Shown here: one piece after another, positions 1 to 5,369 of the stretch | Layout of the letters: each line of letters opens with the position of its first letter | Numbering within the stretch: position 1 is the first letter of the stretch | DNA from: Ruminiclostridium sp. | Lineage (GTDB): Bacteria; Bacillota; Clostridia; DSM-8532 | Assembly (NCBI GenBank): GCA_003535195.1 | Contig: DOHN01000193.1 | Span: 4,688 to 10,056, forward strand | Length of the DNA: 5,369 bases | Direction of reading: 5' to 3' | Position numbers and translations under genes: made by a program | The notes under the pieces: generated by a model | Databases searched by the model: none | Told to the model about the DNA's origin: nothing | What the model saw: the letters and a program-made list of their open reading frames with translations, nothing else

Positions 1-439
1 AAGCCATTATATTAACCAGTATGGTATCTTTTCTAACCTTCTTTTCCAGATCCTCCAAATCAATACGTCCATACTCGTCCACTTTCAGGTATTCAATCTC
101 AAAGCCCATTCCGCCAAGGTCCTTTAAAGACTCCAAGGCAGCGTCATGTTCAACAGGCGAGGTCAGAATATGCCGTCCGGCACGTTTTAAAACCTCTGCT
201 GCCCCTTTCAGCGCCATATTGATGGCTTCGGTTCCCCCTGAAGTAAACACGATTTCTTCGGGCTTGGCCTTTATAGTTTCTGCCAATGCGCTTCTTGTAT
301 TCTCTAAAATGCGCTCCGCCCTGATGCCCATGGTATGAAGAGAGGACGAGTTGCCGAACTCTTCGGTCATAAGCCGTGCAACCAGTTCAACAACCTTCTG
401 ATATGGCTTTGTAGTAGCACTGTTGTCAAAGTAAATCAT
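1..439 (-). CDS. Cysteine desulfurase, NifS/IscS-like (class V aminotransferase fold), N-terminal part
   Basis: A PLP enzyme that would take sulfur from L-cysteine as a protein persulfide, giving alanine, for Fe-S clusters or thiolated tRNA. Only the first 146 residues are in the window; the frame is open to base 1. Visible family signatures are the N-terminal YFDNSATT (residues 3-10), FGNSSSLH (28-35), the cofactor-phosphate-binding TSGGTEAINMA (66-76), and VEHDAALESL (96-105), whose His98 matches the histidine that stacks on PLP. The PLP lysine and the catalytic cysteine lie beyond the window, so activity cannot be confirmed. The ATG at 439-437 is chosen because GGAAGG sits 7 bases upstream (447-452) and the N-terminus matches the family. 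It starts 32 bp after the phosphoesterase stop with no terminator between, so it is probably the fourth gene of the operon. In several Firmicutes a gene of this type precedes thiI (the NifZ-ThiI pair in Bacillus); a ThiI partner here is inference. General SufS/NifS roles are alternatives. Confidence 0.9.
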   Translation of the reverse strand, partial: MIYFDNSATTKPYQKVVELVARLMTEEFGNSSSLHTMGIRAERILENTRSALAETIKAKPEEIVFTSGGTEAINMALKGAAEVLKRAGRHILTSPVEHDAALESLKDLGGMGFEIEYLKVDEYGRIDLEDLEKKVRKDTILVNIMA

Positions 440-446
440 TTAATTA

Positions 447-452
447 CCTTCC
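447..452 (-). promoter_or_regulatory. Ribosome binding site of the cysteine desulfurase gene
   Basis: On the minus strand GGAAGG lies 7 bases before the ATG at 439. It supports this start and shows that the gene has its own translation signal, unlike the overlapped genes before it. Confidence 0.7.
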
Positions 453-471
453 GTAACCCGTATTTTCTAGT

Positions 472-957
472 TCAAATGAACGATCCCTTTAAAATTCTCG
501 CTTCCATTTGATTCCCTGATATCTCCAGAATCCCGTAGGTGGGACCGGAAAATCCCCTGGGATATCCCAGGCTTCCGGGATTAAGCAGCAAAAAGGAGGT
601 ACGCTTGCAAATCGGAACATGTGTATGCCCAAAGAGCACTGCCTGAAAGCCTTCCTTTCGTGCTTTTGATTCAATCCTCGCCATTCCGCTTTTAACGCCG
701 TAACGATGGCCGTGTGTCAAAAGTAATCTATTTCCTTCCAGCTCTAAAACTCTTTCAGCCGGCATATCCGGAGCATAGTCGCAATTGCCCGGAACCATAA
801 TAAATTCGGTCTCCGGAAACTGATTCTGAAGCTTTGCCGCGTCCCTCAAATAATCTCCAAGGTGAATGACCGATCGTATCTGAGGGTACTGCTCCAGAAC
901 CATTTTTGCATGGCTTAAATGGCCATGGGTATCACTCATTACTAAAAAAAGTTTCAT
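472..957 (-). CDS. Metallophosphoesterase, YfcE/MJ0936 family
   Basis: A small cytoplasmic calcineurin-like phosphodiesterase/phosphatase of 161 residues, a normal size for YfcE/MJ0936-type proteins. The metal-site motifs appear in the right order: SDTHGH (8-13; Asp9, His11), HLGD (32-35; Asp35), PGNCD (56-60; Asn58), LTHGHRYG (80-87; His82) and GHTHVP (110-115; His111, His113). LLNPGSLGYPRG (124-135) is also typical of the family. Relatives hydrolyse phosphodiesters such as bis-p-nitrophenyl phosphate with Mn or other divalent metals, but their physiological substrate is generally unknown, so none is assigned. The ATG at 957-955 overlaps the rdgB stop in ATGA, and no strong Shine-Dalgarno sequence sits at normal distance, so translation is probably coupled to rdgB. 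Stop is TGA at 474-472. Its place after rph and rdgB recurs in Clostridia and suggests a housekeeping role in nucleotide or RNA metabolism; that role is inference. Confidence 0.93.
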   Translation of the reverse strand: MKLFLVMSDTHGHLSHAKMVLEQYPQIRSVIHLGDYLRDAAKLQNQFPETEFIMVPGNCDYAPDMPAERVLELEGNRLLLTHGHRYGVKSGMARIESKARKEGFQAVLFGHTHVPICKRTSFLLLNPGSLGYPRGFSGPTYGILEISGNQMEARILKGSFI

Positions 958-1547
958 GAAGCATTCCGAGCCCTCAGTTTTTCTGCCAGTAATTTAAAGG
1001 CCATGCTTCGGTGGCTGATGCGGTTCTTCGTATCCGAATCTATTTGGGCCATGGTCTTTTTATACTCGGACAAATAAAAAATAGGATCATAGCCAAATCC
1101 ATTTTCGCCTTCAGGTTTATAAGCAATTTTTCCTTCAATGGTCCCATGGAAGGAAATGGCTTCCGTATCTGTTACCAGAGAGGCTACACACCGGAACCGG
1201 CAGGTGCGGTACTGGTCCGGTATCCCCTCCAAAAAGGCGACAATCCCCTTATTGCGCCGGATATATTCCATATCGCCGAGAAACCTTGCGGAATAAATGC
1301 CGGGTGCACCGTTTAAAAAGTCAATTTCGATGCCGCTATCATCAGCAACGACCATCCCTCCGGTAATTGCATGAATAGCTCTGGCCTTTATGAGAGAATT
1401 TTCTTCAAATGTACTTCCGTTCTCCTCTATGTCTATGTCAATGCCTGCGTCAGCCAAAGAAAGCACTTCGTAATTGGTTCCGTTCAACAATTCCTTTATT
1501 TCAGAGATTTTGCCTTTATTTGTTGTCGCTATTAATAATTTTGTCAT
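954..1547 (-). CDS. rdgB: dITP/XTP pyrophosphatase (non-canonical purine NTP pyrophosphatase, RdgB/HAM1 family)
   Basis: Hydrolyses dITP, ITP and XTP to the monophosphate and pyrophosphate, keeping deaminated purines out of DNA and RNA; it acts in the cytoplasm, usually as a dimer with Mg. At 197 residues it matches the family length. Visible signatures are the N-terminal ATTNKGKISEI (7-17), EENGSTFEENSLIKA (41-55; acidic metal ligands), VADDSGIEIDFLNGAPGIYSAR (67-88, Asp69-Asp70 being the metal/catalytic pair of the family), the base-recognition segment EGENGFGYDPIF (146-157), and KNRISHR (174-180) with the His179-Arg180 pair. The ATG at 1547-1545 shares one base with the rph stop (TAATG), and AAGGGAG lies 5 bases upstream inside the last rph codons. 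It ends at TGA 956-954, overlapping the next start. All key residues are present, so an active enzyme is expected. Confidence 0.97.
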   Translation of the reverse strand: MTKLLIATTNKGKISEIKELLNGTNYEVLSLADAGIDIDIEENGSTFEENSLIKARAIHAITGGMVVADDSGIEIDFLNGAPGIYSARFLGDMEYIRRNKGIVAFLEGIPDQYRTCRFRCVASLVTDTEAISFHGTIEGKIAYKPEGENGFGYDPIFYLSEYKKTMAQIDSDTKNRISHRSMAFKLLAEKLRARNAS

Positions 1548-2281
1548 TATTTCTCCCTTGTAAGCAATACATTCCGTTGTATATCAATGAGATCCTGAAT
1601 TCCGCCTTCAGCCAAACCGAGCAATCGATCAAAAACCTGGCGTTCAAAAGGGCTTTCCTCACCGGTCGCCTGGACTTCAATGAGCTTGCCCGATAAAGTC
1701 GTGACCACATTCATATCCACCGTTGCCCTGGAATCCTCGGCATAGCATAGATCTAGAAGCTCCATACCATCGACATAGCCCACGCTCACAGCCGCTACGA
1801 AATCTTTAACGGGTATTTCACTGATCTGCCGGTTATTGACCAGGACACTGCAGGCATCCATCAACGCGACAAACCCGCCTGTAATGGAAGCTGTCCGGGT
1901 GCCGCCGTCAGCCTGGATAACATCGCAGTCGATGGTTATGGTTCTCTCACCTAAAGTCTTGAAATCCATAACAGAGCGGAGGGATCTTCCGATGAGCCTT
2001 TGAATCTCACTGGTCCTCCCGCTAATTTTAAGAATATTCCGATCCCTGGCGTTGCGGGTCAGCGTTGCCCTGGGAAGCATATCATATTCTGCAGTCAGCC
2101 AGCCCTCGCCGGAGCCCTTCTTAAAGGGCGGTACTTTTTCTTCGACACTGGCCGTGCAGATGACCTTCGTGTCTCCGAACTCCACTAAAACAGAGCCTTC
2201 CGCGTATTTCGTATAGTCTCTGGTAATTTTGATTTTCCGCAGCTCATTGCATTTTCTTCCATCAACTCGCAGTTTATTCAT
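1547..2281 (-). CDS. rph: Ribonuclease PH (tRNA 3'-end-processing phosphorolytic exoribonuclease)
   Basis: Trims the 3' trailer of tRNA precursors with phosphate as co-substrate, releasing nucleoside diphosphates; cytoplasmic, normally a hexameric ring. The 244 residues match the usual 238-250. Signatures: RVDGR (5-9), [21 protein letters not shown] (28-48), [23 protein letters not shown] (51-73), [17 protein letters not shown] (88-104), [17 protein letters not shown] (119-135) with the phosphate-binding Arg129, and [10 protein letters not shown] (182-191) with acidic Asp183 and Asp189 at the metal/catalytic site. No key residue is missing. The ATG at 2281-2279 fits the family N-terminus and has TGAGG 8 bases upstream. 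It is the first gene of the operon: the preceding 446 bp are non-coding and begin after a terminator. It runs directly into rdgB through a TAATG overlap, a pairing common in bacteria. Confidence 0.98.
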   Translation of the reverse strand: MNKLRVDGRKCNELRKIKITRDYTKYAEGSVLVEFGDTKVICTASVEEKVPPFKKGSGEGWLTAEYDMLPRATLTRNARDRNILKISGRTSEIQRLIGRSLRSVMDFKTLGERTITIDCDVIQADGGTRTASITGGFVALMDACSVLVNNRQISEIPVKDFVAAVSVGYVDGMELLDLCYAEDSRATVDMNVVTTLSGKLIEVQATGEESPFERQVFDRLLGLAEGGIQDLIDIQRNVLLTREK

Positions 2282-2289
2282 TTTCAGAA

Positions 2290-2294
2290 CCTCA
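2290..2294 (-). promoter_or_regulatory. Ribosome binding site of rph
   Basis: TGAGG on the minus strand, 8 bases before the rph ATG. It is moderate in strength and fixes the start that the family alignment also expects. Confidence 0.55.
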
Positions 2295-2377
2295 TTCGCA
2301 TGATCTTTATTTCACTTCGCAGTAAATATGCCGGTCTTTGGTTATTCCAAGCGGCACTATTCTCTGGCAGTGTTTTC

Positions 2378-2393
2378 CTTATAAGCTTACAAG
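2378..2393. promoter_or_regulatory. Near-perfect 16-bp palindrome over the predicted rph transcription start
   Basis: The plus-strand bases CTTATAAGCTTACAAG read almost identically on the other strand; only one symmetric position pair fails. It lies just downstream of the TATAAT at 2399-2404, at about +1 to +15 of that predicted start. It could be a repressor site or the first hairpin of the leader. It may also be chance in A+T-rich DNA; no known operator consensus is matched. Confidence 0.3.
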
Positions 2394-2398
2394 TATAG

Positions 2399-2404
2399 AT
2401 TATA
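2399..2404 (-). promoter_or_regulatory. Candidate -10 element of the rph operon promoter
   Basis: A perfect TATAAT on the minus strand, about 118 bases before the rph start, giving a leader of roughly 110 bases. No good TTGACA-like -35 is present at 16-18 bases; TTTCTT is the nearest, so the promoter would be weak at -35 or the match accidental. A second candidate further up has TTGAGC (2659-2664) and TATACT (2635-2640) 18 bases apart. Confidence 0.4.
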
Positions 2405-2727
2405 TCCAAAAGACGGAGAAAAAGAAATACTGGAGCAAAACTTTTGACTTTTTCCAGCAAAGTACTCCTTGTCAGAAAAATAATGTCATGAAAAGGTAAG
2501 CATGTTATGCAAACTAGAAAAATATAATATGACAGACCTGAAAAATGGATTCCTTTGAAGCGAGGCAGCGTACCTCGAAGCACAGCCTCATAGTGCCAGA
2601 TAAAAAAATTATTTTATTCTATGAAGCAGCCCATAGTATAAAGCCTTTGCCTATAGAAGCTCAACTCTTGTTATCAACCCTATGAGCTTTGCTGCGAGAA
2701 GTAAGGATCCGCAAAAACTCAGGTCAT

Positions 2728-2751
2728 AAAAAACGGGCTATAAAGCCCGTT
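2728..2751 (-). terminator. Intrinsic terminator of the amidase gene
   Basis: On the minus strand AACGGGCT (2751-2744), a 4-base loop and AGCCCGTT (2739-2732) form an 8-bp G+C-rich stem followed by six T (to 2728), about 65 bases after the amidase stop. It should end the amidase transcript and separate it from the rph operon. On the plus strand the same stem is followed by a shorter pyrimidine run, so it could act weakly in both directions, but there is no plus-strand gene here to end. Confidence 0.88.
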
Positions 2752-2816
2752 CTTTTCTAAAATATTTTAAATTTTACCTGCTTATTCCTTAATAGCCCCT
2801 TCTTTAAAGCCTTAGA

Positions 2817-5048
2817 TCACATAGACTCCAATATTTGAATTACGCTTTTGGCCAGGGATTCAGCGGCCTTTTGAAGGAAGACATTGGTGTTCAGCAAGGC
2901 CAAATCGTCCGGATAGGACATACATGCTATCTCGGCCAGTACTGCGGGCATGGTGGTCTTTCTGACGACCACCAGATCCCCGTCTGCTTTCAGGCCGATG
3001 TTGCCGGTTCCCAGATCCTTGACCATATTATTCTGAACAATTGTCGCGTATGCTTTCCCCTTATAGCTTGACGGGTGGTACAAAGTCATAGAGCCCTTAT
3101 AGCCTGTGGGCATGATATTATTGTGAATACACAGGAACAATGCGGCGTTTCTCGAGTTGGCAAACTCAGCCCTCTCGTTCAGCCCCACAAAAACGTCTGT
3201 CTTTCGGGTCATGGTCACATTGACGCCCTTGGCTTTCAGAATGGCTTCACACTTTAATGCAATGGCCAAATTATAATTTTTCTCATAATTCGTACCCACT
3301 GTTCCGCCCGGATCGGAGCCGCCGTGACCAGGGTCCAAAACGACCAGCTTTGATGCTGAGTGCGACCCTGAAGAATCCCCCCTCGACGGAATTTCTTCCG
3401 GGTTTTCATGACCTCCCGTATCGGTACTATTCCCTGCGGTCGAAGCAACAATAAGAAGTTCGTCGGAGCCTGAGCCTTCAACGATCTTAAACTGCATATA
3501 GGCGCTCGTTTTATTCAAGAGCAGATATGAATTCTTTTCTGTTGAAACCACAGCAATAGAATTGGTAAAACCATCCCCCGTTTTGGCTGTACCATCGCCA
3601 AGCTTGACGATAGAAGCGGGAATCTGGTAGGCAAAGGTAAGCTTTTCCGCATTGTCATCTGGCACAATATCCTCGCCATATTTCCGATATCGGCTCACAA
3701 TGCCGCTGCTAACCAGACGCAGAGCTACTTTTTCCTCCTTATTGCCCCCTTCAATATTGGACAGCGAATTATTGGTTAAATCGAGGGTAAATTTCCCCGT
3801 ACTTTGGGAAAGAGACCATTCAGGCATGCCGTCTGTATAAAGCTGAATTTTTACTTTATTGGACAATGCCTTAGATACCACCGCTCTTGTATAGAGCGCG
3901 CCCGACCCCATCAATTTATCAACAGCGTCTGCGGTGCCTTCAAATTCTATAACGATTCTCGAAGGGTCGCCCAGCCGATAAACCACGGCATTTTTCAGTG
4001 TTGACCCAGACGCCGAAATACTGGACTTGTTGAAACTGATACTTGCTTTTGCAGACGACGGCGTCCCGCTCGATGTGGGAGAAGGCGTGCCGGTAGTCGT
4101 CGGTTTCGGCGTCGAAGAGCTTGATGGCTTTGGTGTCGAGGTGGCAGGGATGGTAGAACCGGCTTTTTTCATCTTAATAACAGCGCTGCCGTTGGAATTT
4201 GCATGGGTGTATGTAATGACATCGGAGTATGAAATACGGATAGCGGTCTGGTCCAGCTTATCATTATAACTTACAAGAATGCCGTAAATCACCGAGTTGC
4301 CCGATAAATACCCATCCTTTAAATTTTTCACTTCCCCCGGCACAGTAATTTGCATCATTTTCGCCTGCTCACGCATTTCAAAGCGGGGTACTCTGCCTGT
4401 GGAATTCTGAGTCAGGCTGATGCCATCTAAAGTGATGGTACAGGTATCGCCCGACATGGTCCAGGACAGGGGACCGTTTTTAGTGACGGCAGAAGAGCTG
4501 CCCGAGGCTCCAGGGCTGGAAGCCGGTGTTGTGGCTGCCGGAATGGTAGACGGACTGGGGGTAGCCGAAGCCGAGGGCTTTGGCGTGGTCGTCGGAACCG
4601 GCGTACCGGCAAGGCCTTTTAAGGTTAAAACCACAGACTTTCCATCACTGGAAGGGGCCAGGACATAATCCGGTTTTTTCGCAGTTTCGACTACAACGCT
4701 TATGCCTTTGGGGTCTGAACAATTGGCTAGGCGTACCTGCTCCACAGTACCTTTATTGACATTAAAATTGGTTGTTTTCGAAACGGTGGCATCGGTAATG
4801 ACAAAGCATATCCGATAATTGGTTACGGCTCCTTCGGGAGGAAGAATAAATTGTTTCACAATGTTGGTTGAGGTGGACACGATCTGAATGATTTCATTCG
4901 TACCGGCCTGAGAATATGTAACCTTGGAAGCCGTTCCCCCCGTTAAAATTTCAAGCTCATTCGACGCTTGCACATTGAAAGGAATGCTGCATATAATAAT
5001 AGAAAAAATAAGACATAAAGCGAGTTCAATAGACAGGATCTTTTTCAT
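2817..5048 (-). CDS. Secreted N-acetylmuramoyl-L-alanine amidase (Amidase_3) with repeated AMIN-like domains
   Basis: A zinc hydrolase that cuts the bond between N-acetylmuramic acid and L-alanine of peptidoglycan; exported, acting in the cell wall in growth, division or sporulation. The ATG at 5048 is chosen: AGAGGTG lies 7 bases upstream and the product starts with a proper signal peptide (MKK, hydrophobic core about 9-24, likely cut after VQA-28). A further in-frame ATG at 5123 would put 25 charged residues before it. Of 743 residues, AMIN-like beta regions lie at about 32-145, 192-296 and 334-428, and a fourth, less clear one at 440-536. Linkers rich in Pro, Thr and Ser (about 148-188 and 299-335) and in Gly, Ser and Asp (538-566) separate the parts. 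The catalytic domain (about 567-743) shows LDPGHGG (His575), YEKNYNL (Glu589), LCIHNN (His642) and AVLAEIACM (Glu706), so all four family active-site residues are present. It forms its own transcription unit, with a terminator after it. The physiological role is not determined; AMIN domains are known as wall-targeting modules. Confidence 0.95.
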   Translation of the reverse strand: MKKILSIELALCLIFSIIICSIPFNVQASNELEILTGGTASKVTYSQAGTNEIIQIVSTSTNIVKQFILPPEGAVTNYRICFVITDATVSKTTNFNVNKGTVEQVRLANCSDPKGISVVVETAKKPDYVLAPSSDGKSVVLTLKGLAGTPVPTTTPKPSASATPSPSTIPAATTPASSPGASGSSSAVTKNGPLSWTMSGDTCTITLDGISLTQNSTGRVPRFEMREQAKMMQITVPGEVKNLKDGYLSGNSVIYGILVSYNDKLDQTAIRISYSDVITYTHANSNGSAVIKMKKAGSTIPATSTPKPSSSSTPKPTTTGTPSPTSSGTPSSAKASISFNKSSISASGSTLKNAVVYRLGDPSRIVIEFEGTADAVDKLMGSGALYTRAVVSKALSNKVKIQLYTDGMPEWSLSQSTGKFTLDLTNNSLSNIEGGNKEEKVALRLVSSGIVSRYRKYGEDIVPDDNAEKLTFAYQIPASIVKLGDGTAKTGDGFTNSIAVVSTEKNSYLLLNKTSAYMQFKIVEGSGSDELLIVASTAGNSTDTGGHENPEEIPSRGDSSGSHSASKLVVLDPGHGGSDPGGTVGTNYEKNYNLAIALKCEAILKAKGVNVTMTRKTDVFVGLNERAEFANSRNAALFLCIHNNIMPTGYKGSMTLYHPSSYKGKAYATIVQNNMVKDLGTGNIGLKADGDLVVVRKTTMPAVLAEIACMSYPDDLALLNTNVFLQKAAESLAKSVIQILESM

Positions 5049-5055
5049 TTCTTCA

Positions 5056-5062
5056 CACCTCT
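5056..5062 (-). promoter_or_regulatory. Ribosome binding site that decides the amidase start
   Basis: AGAGGTG on the minus strand with a 7-base spacer to the ATG at 5048. It places the start directly before the signal peptide rather than at the ATG at 5123. Confidence 0.85.
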
Positions 5063-5088
5063 TGAAGCTTTTCATTGGTATTGTGTTT

Positions 5089-5094
5089 ATTTTA
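5089..5094 (-). promoter_or_regulatory. Candidate -10 element of the amidase promoter
   Basis: TAAAAT on the minus strand, five of six matches to TATAAT, would give a leader of about 35 bases. No clear -35 lies 16-18 bases upstream. TATGAT at 5123-5128 is an alternative, also without a good -35. Both are weak calls in A+T-rich DNA. Confidence 0.28.
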
Positions 5095-5147
5095 CCACTT
5101 TTTTGGATGAGAAAATAAAACAATCATATTACAAGTTCTTTTCATAG

Positions 5148-5273
5148 TCATAGTAACTTCGAAACGCGGCAGAGTGATGTTTCAATACATAAGCGGAGCA
5201 GGATTGCGGGCTTACCCAAATAAAATCCCAGACGGATTTTCTTGAGGGCGTATGAAACATCACTCATGACGCT
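5148..5273. repeat. Structured direct repeat, copy 1 (complete in the window)
   Basis: First copy of a 129-bp-period tandem element. Bases 5154-5240 match 5283-5369 without gaps, 81 of 87 identical by hand alignment; similarity reaches back to about 5148. The core (5165-5273) is an imperfect inverted repeat: 5172-5184 pairs with 5253-5265 (13 bp without mismatch) and TAC 5186-5188 with GTA 5250-5252. The stem extends outward with interruptions (5166-5168 with 5270-5272, 5170-5171 with 5267-5268). Inside are a hairpin at 5190-5214 (TAAGC/GCTTA, inner GCA/TGC, 4-base loop) and one at 5222-5240 (AAAATCC/GGATTTT, loop of 5), with CCC 5215-5217 able to pair with GGG 5246-5248. It could be a structured RNA, a small non-autonomous mobile element, or a dispersed hairpin repeat. 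Both strands also have open frames across it. I do not recognise the family. Confidence 0.85.
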
Positions 5274-5282
5274 AAATTATAA

Positions 5283-5369
5283 TAACTTCGAAAAGCGGCA
5301 GAGTGATGTTTCAGTACGTAAGCGGAGCAGGACTGCGGGCTTACCCAAATAAAATCCAGGACGGATTTT
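5283..5369. repeat. Structured direct repeat, copy 2 (truncated by the window end)
   Basis: Second copy in the same orientation, beginning 129 bp after copy 1. It shows the left arm (5301-5317), the inner hairpin at 5319-5343 and the 7-bp hairpin at 5351-5369; the right arm that would close the long stem lies outside. Its six differences from copy 1 are at 5294, 5314, 5318, 5333, 5358 and 5359. Whether more copies follow cannot be seen. Confidence 0.85.

Larger units (their letters stand above)
2282..2727. other. Non-coding region between the amidase terminator and rph
   Basis: This 446-bp A+T-rich stretch holds no convincing gene. It has two candidate minus-strand promoters (described with the -10 element), the 16-bp palindrome at 2378-2393, and small hairpins at 2561-2577 (CGAGG/CCTCG, 7-base loop) and 2618-2635 (CTATG/CATAG, 8-base loop). 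Neither hairpin is followed by a T-run, so they do not look like terminators. I do not recognise a riboswitch or a known leader RNA. It is long for a simple promoter region and may include a long leader or decayed sequence. Confidence 0.6.

Noticed and set aside
21..338. Plus-strand open frame of 105 codons
   Set aside because: It is the antisense of the cysteine desulfurase, whose minus-strand translation shows clear family motifs.
2561..2577. Small hairpin CGAGG/CCTCG as a second terminator
   Set aside because: The stem is only 5 bp and no T-run follows on either strand.
2284..2583. Open frame of 99 codons ending 2 bp before rph, with AAGGAG followed after 4 bases by an in-frame TTG that could start a shorter leader peptide
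   Set aside because: The full-length start is a GTG with an ill-placed ribosome binding site. The product resembles no known family and has a random-looking composition. The frame also covers the best rph -10 element, so a transcript from that promoter would not contain its start. A leader peptide cannot be excluded but is not supported.
4027..4668. Two plus-strand open frames rich in Gly, Val and Glu
   Set aside because: They lie opposite the Pro/Ser/Thr linkers and AMIN-like region of the amidase. Their odd composition is the reverse complement of linker codons.
5049..5123. Longer amidase start at 5123
   Set aside because: It would place 25 extra residues before a good signal peptide, and the strong ribosome binding site at 5056-5062 serves the ATG at 5048.
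5175..5243. Plus-strand 22-codon frame inside repeat copy 1, starting MFQY, with a similar frame in copy 2
   Set aside because: No good ribosome binding site is present. Of the differences between the copies, two are silent, one is Ile/Val and one is Pro/Gln, so the coding signal is weaker than on the minus strand, and the start codon lies in the long stem.
5148..5369. CRISPR array
   Set aside because: The repeated unit is over 87 bp, only two copies are seen, and the sequence between them is a structured arm plus a partly conserved flank rather than a spacer of unrelated sequence.

Overview
The window looks like a piece of a Clostridia (Firmicutes) chromosome. Supporting signs are strong AGGAGG-type ribosome binding sites, A+T-rich intergenic DNA, a Gram-positive-style secreted amidase with AMIN-like domains and Pro/Ser/Thr linkers, and the gene order rph - rdgB - YfcE-like phosphoesterase. 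All genes supported here lie on the minus strand, so the biological reading order is from high to low coordinates. Genus-level assignment is not possible from this sequence alone.

Layout in transcription order. (1) 5148-5369 holds two direct copies of a structured repeat with a period of 129 bp; the second copy is cut by the window end. (2) 5049-5147 is the promoter and leader region of the amidase gene. (3) 2817-5048 encodes a 743-residue exported N-acetylmuramoyl-L-alanine amidase: signal peptide, at least three AMIN-like regions separated by Pro/Ser/Thr linkers, and a C-terminal Amidase_3 zinc domain with all four expected metal/catalytic residues. (4) 2728-2751 is a clear intrinsic terminator that closes that unit. 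(5) 2282-2727 is a 446-bp non-coding stretch with candidate promoters and a palindrome. (6) 2281 down to 1 is a tight four-gene run: RNase PH (rph), the dITP/XTP pyrophosphatase RdgB, a YfcE-type metallophosphoesterase, and the N-terminal 146 residues of a NifS/IscS-like cysteine desulfurase that leaves the window at base 1.

The first three operon genes are joined by a TAATG and an ATGA overlap, and the fourth follows after 32 bp with its own ribosome binding site, so they are very probably co-transcribed. Together they form a housekeeping module: tRNA 3'-end trimming, nucleotide-pool sanitation, a small phosphodiesterase/phosphatase, and sulfur supply (by inference for tRNA thiolation). The amidase is a separate transcription unit for cell-wall remodelling.

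The most unusual item is the tandem element upstream of the amidase. It folds into a long imperfect hairpin with two inner hairpins. All six differences between the two copies fall outside its proposed stems, while the four single-base differences inside the repeat are also silent in one minus-strand reading frame whose repeat period is exactly 43 codons. I do not recognise this element with confidence.
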